A stretch of 64,000 bases of DNA from Chiua virens (taxonomy: Eukaryota > Basidiomycota > Agaricomycetes > Boletales > Boletaceae), in NCBI GenBank assembly GCA_019787685.1, contig JAHNUO010000035.1:186001-250000 (forward strand), in the 5' to 3' direction. Below are positions 56,380-64,000 of the stretch, in pieces (the stretch's first letter is position 1; every line of letters starts with the position of its first letter). Position numbers and translations under genes: made by a program. The notes beneath the pieces are model-generated. The model had not been told where the DNA came from, did no database searches, and saw only the letters and a program-made list of their open reading frames with translations.

Positions 56380-57991
56380 CAGTGACTCCCAAAACCATTA
56401 CAATGTTTAGCCCAAATGTAGTGCATGAAGCACACTAGAAGCACCCGTGGGAATATTGCTTAGCGTTAGTGAGATAAATACTAGTACACACTCCTGGCTA
56501 TCCATTGGCGCCTGGATCATGTGATTTGGCCCAGTGGCTATGGAGATATAGCCAATTTAAAACTGGAACTACATTGTAACAGTTTTGTCACTTTTATTGA
56601 TAGATAGGGTATTTGGTATATATCAATATTTGGTGTATCCTCCTTTAGCTTTGAGCACTGCCTCAACCCTCCTAGGCATGCTCTCAATCAATTTCTGACA
56701 AACCTCAGCTGGTATCTTGTCCCATTCCTCTTGAGTCCTTCTCCATAACTCCTCTATTCCCTTAGGAGGGTTTTCATACTCTGCAAGCTTCCTTTTGAGA
56801 TAAAGCCAGATGTGTTCTATGGGGTTAAGATCTGGAGACTGTGCAGGCCACACCATAGTCCTGAAATCCTGTTCTTCTAGCCACTCCTTGACCCTCCTGC
56901 AGGTATGCTTTGGGTCATTGTCCTGTTGAAAGATGGTATCAGGAGGATTAAGACCATAAAACTCCAAGGAAGCTTGAAGCTCATCCTTCAAAATTTGAAG
57001 GTAAAGGTCACCATCCATCCTACCATCAATCTTGGTAGCATATCCAATGCCATCCCAAGTCATACAGCCCCATAACATCAGAGAACCCCCTCCAAACTTG
57101 AGAGTTCCTTGAACCAACCTATCACTAAGGCCCTCTCTTGCCTTTTTCCATGCCCATTTACAACCATCTGACCCAAGGCGATTGATCTTGGTCTCATCAG
57201 ACCACACCACCTGTTTCCAATCCTCCAAAGTCCAATCTTTGTGAGCATAGGCAAAGTCCAACTGAGCCTTGCGATGCTTGGCAGAGAGTAGAGGTCGTTT
57301 GGACTTGACTACAGCTTTCATACCAGCTTTTTTCAAGTGACGACGAACTGTATTGGGGTGGAGAGACTGATTGGTGGTGATAGAGAGGGATTTGGTGATT
57401 TGAACAGCATTCTCTGCTTTGTTGCTAGAGATAAGTCGAATAGCATGACGGACATTGGCATCAGAAAGTTTTGATGGGCAACCTCCAATAGACTTTTGAA
57501 GGTCAGAATGCTCCTTGGAACGAAGCCTCCAGATAGCAGCAGTGCTAACACCTGTGCTGGAGGCAATGGAGCGAATGGAATGGCCAGAATCAAGTTGAGA
57601 GAGGATGGTATTTTTTTGAGTGGCAGAGAGAGATCGCATGATGGTGGTGGTTGAAAGACAAGAAGTATGGGAACATATTTAGACTCAGACACTATGTTTA
57701 TATGTGTATATTTGTTTGTAGAACCAAATAGCACCAACAATCCTTGTATTTCATTGAAATCCTATTGAGTGTTATGAAAGTGACAAAACTGTTACAATGT
57801 AGTTCCAGTTTTAAATTGGCTATATCTCCATAGCCACTGGGCCAAATCACATGATCCAGGCGCCAATAGATAGCCAGGAGTGTGTACTAGTATTTATCTC
57901 ACTAATGCTAAGCAATATTCCCACGGGTGCTTCTAGTGTGCTTCATGCACTACATTTGGGCTAAACATTGTAATGGTTTTGGGAGTCACTG
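56380..57991 (-). mobile_element. Intact Tc1/mariner element
   Basis: TA at 56378-56379 and 57992-57993 flanks inverted repeats of about 214 bp (56380 to about 56594 and about 57777 to 57991) starting CAGTGACTCCCAAAACCATT. The arms differ at only two sites seen by eye, one a CpG/CpA change. The single transposase gene has no internal stop. The element sits 31 bp outside the right end of the PIF/Harbinger element. Confidence 0.95.
56623..57639 (-). CDS. Tc1/mariner transposase (DD34E)
   Basis: A 338-codon frame from an ATG at 57639, full length for the family. N-terminal paired helix-turn-helix DNA-binding part: ATQKNTILSQLDSGHSIRSI, GVSTAAIWRLRSKEHSDL and HPNTVRRHLKKAGMKAVVKS. The catalytic triad is visible: WSDETKINRLG (first Asp), FQQDNDPKHTCRRVKEW (second Asp) and SPDLNPIEHIWLYLK (Glu, 34 residues after the second Asp, as in Tc1). 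It cuts and pastes the element at TA. Being undamaged in a CpG-mutated neighbourhood, it is likely a recent arrival. No intron is needed. Confidence 0.96.
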   Translation of the reverse strand: MRSLSATQKNTILSQLDSGHSIRSIASSTGVSTAAIWRLRSKEHSDLQKSIGGCPSKLSDANVRHAIRLISSNKAENAVQITKSLSITTNQSLHPNTVRRHLKKAGMKAVVKSKRPLLSAKHRKAQLDFAYAHKDWTLEDWKQVVWSDETKINRLGSDGCKWAWKKAREGLSDRLVQGTLKFGGGSLMLWGCMTWDGIGYATKIDGRMDGDLYLQILKDELQASLEFYGLNPPDTIFQQDNDPKHTCRRVKEWLEEQDFRTMVWPAQSPDLNPIEHIWLYLKRKLAEYENPPKGIEELWRRTQEEWDKIPAEVCQKLIESMPRRVEAVLKAKGGYTKY

Positions 57992-57993
57992 TA

Positions 57994-58201
57994 AATCAGA
58001 TGAAGCGGAATATGTACAACGAAACTGGATTGGATCACCTTGACTTGGATTAGACTTGGATTGGATTCGGATGATCTGTAAATGCTGGGAATGAAACCAG
58101 ACTGGCACAAAGTCAATGGCGGATGAGTTTGGGGGTGATAGGACATGATGGAGAGTGAGGAAAAGCTATCCTGCAACCATAAGGAGTATCTAACTCCTAC
58201 A
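57994..58201 (-). repeat. Truncated LTR of the TGTAGG family
   Basis: Minus-strand sequence starts TGTAGGAGTTAGATACTCCT at 58201 and stays similar to 8593-8790 until it is cut by the Tc1/mariner element at 57993. The minus frame here (SYHPQTHPPLTLCQSGFIPS) mirrors a plus frame at 8.65 kb; both are shadows of the LTR. Confidence 0.75.
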
Positions 58202-58353
58202 CCAGAGGGGAACTTGGATACCAACTGTCCTCAGTCGGTCATGTGATGTACATGCATGCTGAGTTTGAAAACTGAACAATGTGCCACCAGACATTACTTG
58301 AATGTGTCGCGTCCATACTGCTCTTCTGTTCCTTTTATCTTTTTAACTTCCAC

Positions 58354-59237
58354 TATGTCGTACGCCAAGTTGATCCTCAAATACATGGACATGCAGAAAA
58401 CTGTCGATCCATACAAACCACATGTCTTTGCCAAGACAGAGCTGAGGCATGTGAACGGACGTGCCAGGGACTTTGCGAAGACAATCCCAGACAATAGGAA
58501 GGACCTGGCCAAGGAGCAGATGATGTGGTGAGAGGAATGGGATGAGATCCTGGTATGTAGTTAACCAATCATGTCTCGTCGTGTACTAACTGCAAACAAC
58601 TTGTTTTTATAGAAACATCTCAGCAACTGCCTTTGACAGGCTCAGGACCCCAGTGTCAAGGCTTGGGTTGACAATGCAGTCACCCTTGCAATTCAAGAGT
58701 TGCAGAAGGCAATGGAGAGGTGGGACATGGCCAAGAAGCTATGAAAGGCAGTTGATGACACAGTGAAGGCGACGGCAGCAGTGCACAAGAGTGAGGAAAG
58801 AGAGGACATGGGAGACAAGAAGGCGTGAGGAAGACACAAGGAGAAGGGGAAAGTGCCAGAGGGGAGAGAGAAATGGAAGGAGCATGTCTGGATACATATC
58901 CAGTATGTGCAATGCTGACTGGATTATACATACAGCACCCCATCGCAATGGAAAACAAGTCAGATGACAAGGATGAGCAGATTATTGTCAACAGCAGCAT
59001 GGCCAAGAGCACACCACTGGCCCATACCGATTTGCTGCAGGAGGAAGGCAACATCAACCACAAGGTGCCATGTGAGTGGTGTGAAAGCACAGGGTACCCC
59101 TGCTTTGGGGTCCCCAGTCGTGTATACAGACACTGCAGGAAGGACCATCAGAGCTGCATATACTTGAGCGGGCATGGCGGCAAGAGAATGAAGGTGGATG
59201 GGAAGGCAGAAGTGACAAGGGTCCCAGGTGAGCAATA
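58354..59237 (+). pseudogene. Decayed fungal gene with Cys-rich zinc-binding-like motif
   Basis: Exon 1 from the ATG at 58354 reads MSYAKLILKYMDMQKTVDPY, then ELRHVNGRARDFAKTIPD and, after TGA 58529, EEWDEIL. An intron of about 57 bp follows (GTATGTAG...TTTATAG, to 58610). Exon 2 is a Lys/Glu-rich coiled segment (LAIQELQKAMERWDMAKKL) with TGA at 58634, 58742 and 58826. After a further break come VPCEWCESTGYPCFG and YRHCRKDHQSCIYLSG, six Cys in an arrangement like fungal zinc-binding sites. I do not know the function; proteins of this build are, from memory, multicopy in Agaricomycete genomes. All four TGAs fit lost Arg codons. Confidence 0.45.
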
Positions 59238-59239
59238 AT

Positions 59240-60510
59240 GCATTGCTCATCAGTCTCGTTCCTGCTGTGTCGTAGTATAGTAATCAATCCATGTCCTATG
59301 TCCAATCTGGTCATGATCCCTAAGTAAGCAATGAATAGGAAGTGATTAGTGAAATGAAATGTGAGTGAAAAGAAATGAGAATAGTTAACATGGGGTATGG
59401 TTGTCCATCCAGCTTGTCTTCTTCGGGCATCTTTCAAGTCTATACCTGCATGAATCGCTTCACCAAGTGGTTGGATTGCATATTATGGTATTCAGTTTTG
59501 GATGAGACAAAAGAAGCAGCAGCAAAAGTGAATATCTAGATAGCAATGGGTTATGATCGAAGGGAAAGGAATTAGCAGTATACAGATGGTTTTGTTGTTT
59601 TGTTGTTTTATTTTTCTGTCTTCTTGTATTGAAGGAGAGAGTGTATCATATAGATTGTCTGTGTGTTTAGTGACAGTTTTCATTGTTTTAGAGACACTGG
59701 ATCAAATCCTGGGGTGAGATAGAGAGTGCCAGTCGAAGCCTGGGGTAGAGATGGATACGATCATATGGCTGACTGTATGTTTTATGCTTTGAGATGATGC
59801 TTTGACCATTGCCAAGTAGTTGCAACATCGACTAACAACAGCAGATCATTAGGTTGAACTATAAAATCAATGAACCAGTTAGTAATGCGCAGAAGCGGAT
59901 CCGTATACGAGCAGATGGCATCAAAAGTGCATGTTATGCGACTGGAAACATGAAAATCTGAGCTTGGTACTAGGTACCAACCAAGCTTACACTGAGGGGA
60001 ACTTGAAATGATGACCTCCTGTGCATTGGCAGTATGCAAAGGAAGCATTATATGCACTTGTGGAGTAAGAAATGACAGATAAGGAATGGGTGGATTAAGT
60101 TTTGAGGGTGCTGTGGTGAAACCAGCTCCCAAGGCAGATGGCAAGAATGAAGGCAAAGTGGCCATAATGAAAGACTGGATGTGAACAAGGGGAACTTGAA
60201 TAGTGAATGACAGGAATGCAGATGAATGAATGCAAGAAAAAAGCAGATTAAAATGAGGTAAGGACATGTTCATAGCTAGAATGAGCAGTCAAAAGGTGCC
60301 TGCACGAACGTTCAGATGTTTTGTGGGCCTTGGGGATATGCAAACGGCAGTGATCTGGATACAACTGGTTAGGACTGCCTCAGCCAGCAGATCATGACGA
60401 TCCCTTACAACCTGGCTGACACCTGTACATCCTAAAATGTTAGTCTTGTGCAGATATGAAATGAAAATAGATAGAAATGAATGTCTGGTATGGTCCAGGT
60501 ACAGCCAAGG
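59240..60510. other. No gene confidently supported
   Basis: The longest frame is on the minus strand at 60273-59782 (about 164 codons: MATLPSFLPSALGAGFTTAP from an internal Met, later VATTWQWSKHHLKA). It follows a minus-oriented LTR fragment but does not resemble the gag-like frame at 62554. It could be part of a decayed retroelement or chance. A/T-rich non-coding DNA lies at 59.5-59.7 kb. Confidence 0.3.
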
Positions 60511-60513
60511 TGG

Positions 60514-60645
60514 TGAAGGTAATAAATCCTGGCTGAAGTGCAGTACTCAGGGGGATTGAAATAATTGAAAAAGGGTGAAGGAATGCAATTCCATTTGACC
60601 CAGGGACAACACTGAGTTGGTGAATGATGAGAAAATGGTTTTTAA
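60514..60645 (-). repeat. LTR fragment related to 61671-62283
   Basis: The minus strand reads aaaaaccattttctcatcat, then ttgtccctgggtcaaatgga, ttcaatccccctgagtactg and tttattaccttca, in the order seen at 62156-62283. It is cut on its right by the start of the second PIF/Harbinger element (60646). Confidence 0.7.
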
Positions 60646-61670
60646 GGCCTGGTTTGGACTCCAAATCAAACACGACTCAAAATTCAAAATTCAGAATTCA
60701 ACTAGCACATGACATGGGCACGTGATGATGAAGCAACAGTATCTACTAGTCTTGGTGATGACAAAGTGTCATATGTGACAAAATGGACATGGACATTGAC
60801 ATTGATGCTAATCTGGAAGCACAGTTCAATCCCGATGAAATTCAAGCAATCCTACACCTCCAAACTCATTGTTGTTATCTCCTTCCCTTTTTAACAATTG
60901 TTCTTGCACAGATCAGCCAGATCACAACCCAAGCCTTCTACAACACCATGTATTCCATACCACATCTCCATTCTTACTGGCCATGTGTGGATCCTTGAAC
61001 TCCTGAATGGACACCCTGACCATATCAAGACAAACCTTGGCATGTCTGTTGAGGTCTTCTCAGCACTTGTTGTCATCCTCAATTGGAATGGCATTGTGGA
61101 CTCACAGCTTGGGACTGGTGTCACAGCAGAAGAACAACTAGCTATCTACCTGTATACCTGTATCACAGTTCTGTCATCACACCTAGTCAGCAAGTGATTC
61201 AAACGCTCAACTGATACAGTGACAAAGTGAGTAGATAATCACCCACTTTGAACATCATTCTGATTTATTCACCATACTTTCATTTCTAGATATTTTAAAC
61301 ACCTTGTGCACTTTTTCAGATTGCCCTCGTTTTATGTACACTTCCCCACATCTCACACTCTGGTAGCACACAAGATTCTTAATGACTCTTGCTTCTGGTT
61401 CTTCGACAAATGTATCGGAGCAGTTGATGGCTCTCACATCTGCATCTTCTTATCAACTGAAGATCATGCTTTCATGCGTAACTGCAGAGGTTACCTCTCA
61501 CAACACTGTCTATTTGCCTGCAACTTTGATTTCAACTTCATTTACTCACTGTGTGGATGGGATGGGCCTGTTGCTGATAGTGTGCTGTGGAGGGACACAG
61601 TACAGGAAGACATTCAGGTTCCCAATGGCAGGTATCTTCTAGGAGATGCTGGATTCACATTGTGTGATGC
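60646..61670 (+). mobile_element. Second PIF/Harbinger element, 3' part cut off
   Basis: Begins ggcctggtttggactccaaa after taa (60643-60645), a start typical of fungal PIF/Harbinger ends with a 3-bp duplication. The transposase gene (60783 on) is truncated at 61670, where a TGTAGG-type LTR begins. The right end is outside the window or lost. Confidence 0.65.
60783..61670 (+). pseudogene. PIF/Harbinger transposase, truncated
   Basis: ATG at 60783 starts MDMDIDIDANLEAQFNPDEI. After a frame change near 60945 it continues PYHISILTGHVWILELLNGH, HIKTNLGMSVEVFSALV and EEQLAIYLYTCITVLSSHLV, then TGA 61195-61197 (VSK-x-FKRSTDTV, Arg expected) and an intron of about 60 bp (gtgagtag...catttctag). Next come DKCIGAVDGSHICIF (first Asp), MRNCRGYLSQHCLFACNFDF, CGWDGPVADSVLWRD and GRYLLGDAGFTLCDA (second Asp). 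The YRG...Glu-containing C-terminus is missing because of the retroelement inserted here. The related transposase at 38.9 kb was hit near the same codon region. Confidence 0.85.
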
Positions 61671-62283
61671 TGTAGGGAATAGGTATTCCCTGTGCTCACA
61701 TAGCACGTTTCCACACCCCGTCGTCACCCGATCCCGATCCTGATCTATCTGCTTGTGCGAACTCATCCAGATTGCTGTATCCGCACCCGTTTTGCCTCGG
61801 ACTCTTTTATTTTATTTTTGATGCTCCTTATTCGTACTTAGCATTGGCTAGACCATGTCACGCAGCCCTTGCAGGGACGTTCGGGTGCCTCTCGAACTTT
61901 ATACCGTACGAAAACTTTCTTTTTATTTTTATCCTTACTTAGGACGAGTCTGAGGGTATTCCCGAGGACTATAAATTCACTGTATTGACAAAATACAGTA
62001 GCTTTTGCCCGTGCGCATCTGTCTCACATCGTTTTCGGTCGACGTTCATTTTCTCTCGCTCTCCTCGTATTTTCTCGATCCGGATTGGACTGCCGTGTCC
62101 GCTTTTCTATCCGTTTTAATCCGGATTTGCCCCGGATTCATCTCGGACTACTCAAAAACCATTATTCGTCGTTCACCAACTCAGTGTTGTCCCTGGGTCG
62201 AACGGAATCGCATTCCTTCACCCTCTTTCTATTTCTTTCAATCCCCCTGAGTATTGCACTACAGCCGGGATATATTACCTTCA
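61671..62283 (+). repeat. LTR of the TGTAGG family (5' LTR of a retroelement)
   Basis: Starts TGTAGGGAATAGGTATTCCC, exactly where transposase coding stops. A TATA motif lies at 61970. The right end is either CTACA at 62262 (mirrors TGTAG, 592 bp) or TTCA at 62283 (the point to which the copy at 60.5 kb stays similar), followed by ac and TGGAGCCCACC, a possible primer-binding site. The base composition changes sharply here (more CpG, ccggat motifs) compared with the transposase DNA before it. Confidence 0.6.
61970..61976 (+). promoter_or_regulatory. TATA box in TGTAGG-family LTR
   Basis: tataaat after cccgaggac, about 300 bp into the LTR; the counterpart is at 8854. Likely the promoter for the gag-like frame at 62554. 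Confidence 0.45.
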
Positions 62284-62553
62284 ACTGGAGCCCACCGCGA
62301 GGGACTTCCAGAAGTTGGTACAGACAACGACAACCCATCCACTCATTATTCACCTCACTCACGACACACCTTTGCTTCACTTCTCAGAAAATTTCTGCCT
62401 CGGTTAACACCTCCTTGCATAGCATCTGAATCGTCCCTATCGAACCCTGCACCACTACCCTTACGCCGCCGCAGAACTCTAAGTGACGTCAGACAAGTCA
62501 GACGACACCTGTCACGGCACACGGCGACCTGCGCCACCATCTGAGTCGTTACT

Positions 62554-64000
62554 ATGCCATCACCCGGATATCTCCTACAGCTGCCCTTCCGGACTGCCTC
62601 TAGCGCCCCACGTTTCGATGCGACCATTCCATCACAGTTACCTGCCTTTTTGAAATACATTGATCAGTTAGCTACGAGCATTGGACTCACGGACGCACAG
62701 AAGATTAATACAGCCATCTGGTATGCCTACCCAGAAGACGCCGAGCTATGGCGGACATCGCAGCAAGTACTTGCAGTGCAGCCGGATTGGTCAACGTTCG
62801 TAGCGGATGTCCAGCACTGGTACTCATCATACGACGACGACTACCCACTTTACGTTCCAGAACCATCCATCGACATCACCACCGACCCCATCCTTGCCTC
62901 AGCGTCCACCTTGTCGAATCTAGCAGATCACACGCCGCGAAGTGATTCCATCCGGGTCTATTCAAGGATAGTAGAATGCAATCCTGAGCAATCCGGTAAC
63001 GTCTCAATTGAACCCGTCTGTGCTGATCCGCCTCTCACAGCTGTCAAATTTGTGGTACCGCATGCCGAAACACAGGAGCAAGATGAACCGGATTGCCCCA
63101 ACACATCTCACCCACTATGCTCACCCTCCTCAGGCACAATCTCTCTGCCACCGGATGTACTCGTGCATACATCAATCCGGATGCCCTCGGATCCATCACC
63201 ACAACCAATCCAACCACCTTCGCCCTCTTCAGATACGTCACAACCCGACTCGTCCACCCCATCGCTCTCACCATCAACCACACCAACCTTGCCACCTCTG
63301 TCACCTCAGATGACTATGAAGTCGCCATCAACAAACCTCACGCCACCACTCACCCATCCGTCGCATAGTACTGGATTGCAGCTCAGCAGATCGACGTTTT
63401 CGGCTATGACAAAACAGCCAACTGGGCGCATACTCTCATCCCACTCACTTCCCTCTCACCCACCTGGCTTAGCACGACCACCTCACTTGCCTCCAGAAGA
63501 CACAACTGTTTTATCACCACTGGATCCACCATCATCGCCATCCGTTTGCGATAGCAGCACGCCGGCCGCGTCACCGAAAACATCTATCCGGATAGCTCAG
63601 ATCATGTCGGATCCATCACCACCTGCATTGCCCAGTCGGTCTCTCATCTCTAAAGCTGTCCCATCGCCTATCATGTCTGAACTACCGTCTCTGCATTTAC
63701 GGCCATATCCGAGGATTTGTAGTACCTCACCGGTTCAATCGGTTTCTGGCCGGGTATCGAAGCTACATGCACTCTTCTGCGCAGTTCCTATACCCCATGA
63801 AGTGCGCAAATTGCAGCCACTCTCATTGCCCTCGCCCTTCCTCAACAAACCGCCATCTCTGCATTTACGACCGTATCTGAGGATGAGCACCTCACCGGTT
63901 CGATCGGTTTCCGGCCATGGATTGAAGCTAAATGCACTCTTCTGCGCAGTTCCTATGCACCATGAAGTGCGCACATTGCAGCCACACCCATCACCCTCAT
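62554..64000 (+). CDS. Retroelement gag-like protein, open to window end (partial)
   Basis: From the ATG at 62554 (MPSPGYLLQLPFRTASSAPR) the frame has no stop to base 64000 (482 codons), so the gene is partial at 3'. Residues 30-95 look like a retrotransposon gag: IPSQLPAFLKYIDQLATSIG, TDAQKINTAIWYAYPEDAEL and WSTFVADVQHWYSSYDDDYP. A long Pro/Ser-rich region follows. Near the end two consecutive units of about 56 residues repeat (LHLRPY-R, SPV-SVSG, LFCAVP-HEVR-LQP). It lies 271 bp behind the LTR and is undamaged, with many CpG sites, so it is probably young. No knuckle or pol is visible within the window. Confidence 0.7.
   Translation, partial: MPSPGYLLQLPFRTASSAPRFDATIPSQLPAFLKYIDQLATSIGLTDAQKINTAIWYAYPEDAELWRTSQQVLAVQPDWSTFVADVQHWYSSYDDDYPLYVPEPSIDITTDPILASASTLSNLADHTPRSDSIRVYSRIVECNPEQSGNVSIEPVCADPPLTAVKFVVPHAETQEQDEPDCPNTSHPLCSPSSGTISLPPDVLVHTSIRMPSDPSPQPIQPPSPSSDTSQPDSSTPSLSPSTTPTLPPLSPQMTMKSPSTNLTPPLTHPSHSTGLQLSRSTFSAMTKQPTGRILSSHSLPSHPPGLARPPHLPPEDTTVLSPLDPPSSPSVCDSSTPAASPKTSIRIAQIMSDPSPPALPSRSLISKAVPSPIMSELPSLHLRPYPRICSTSPVQSVSGRVSKLHALFCAVPIPHEVRKLQPLSLPSPFLNKPPSLHLRPYLRMSTSPVRSVSGHGLKLNALFCAVPMHHEVRTLQPHPSPS

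Noticed and set aside
1..61670. UGA might be read as an amino acid in this organism
   Set aside because: The Helitron gene and the Tc1 transposase use no internal TGA, and TGA-bearing genes also carry frameshifts and TAG/TAA stops. CpG decay explains the pattern more simply.

Overview
This window looks like transposon-dense, heterochromatin-like DNA of a mushroom-forming basidiomycete (Agaricomycetes). Evidence: introns of about 55-62 bp with GT/GC..AG ends; relatives of families typical of that group (FunK1 kinase, DUF6532-like protein, Plavaka transposases, two-gene PIF/Harbinger elements, chromodomain Ty3/gypsy); and no bacterial-style gene organisation. The species cannot be named from the sequence alone. 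I saw no rRNA, tRNA or CRISPR array. Almost every coding region belongs to a mobile element or to a decayed gene beside one.

Layout, left to right. 1-1122: an unrecognised decayed minus-strand gene. 1466-3062: an old Tc1/mariner element with TIRs of about 215 bp. 3224-3618: a solo-LTR-like block. 5.5-6.95 kb: a decayed tandem repeat of about 155 bp. 7.1-10.5 kb: transposase fragments, interrupted by a TGTAGG-type LTR. 10.7-13.1 kb: a Plavaka transposase pseudogene, followed at 13.35-15.75 kb by a SEC31 (COPII coat) gene fragment without its WD40 domain. 16493-24197: a young Ty3/gypsy chromovirus in minus orientation with a perfect TCTTC target duplication. 27090-31134: a dead Ty1/copia element. 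31.5-36.6 kb: decayed DUF6532-like and FunK1 kinase genes (minus). 36.7-38.6 kb: a Plavaka C-terminal remnant split by a solo LTR.

The main structure is at 38618-56348. A two-gene PIF/Harbinger element (transposase plus Myb/SANT protein, 69-bp TIRs) carries inside its transposase exon a 14-kb head-to-tail array of four Helitrons. Three are non-autonomous copies filled with a minisatellite of about 157 bp. The fourth is an autonomous copy with an intact-looking Rep/helicase gene. To the right lie an intact Tc1/mariner element (56380-57991), a decayed gene with a Cys-rich motif (58.35-59.24 kb), a second PIF/Harbinger transposase cut at 61671 by an LTR retroelement, and that element's gag-like reading frame, open to the end of the window.

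One mutational signature runs through the window. Internal stops in the older genes are mostly TGA where Arg is expected (CGA to TGA), and mismatches between LTR or TIR pairs fall mostly at CpG. This fits deamination of methylated CpG. The Helitron gene and the second Tc1 transposase lack such stops, so the amount of damage orders the insertions in time.
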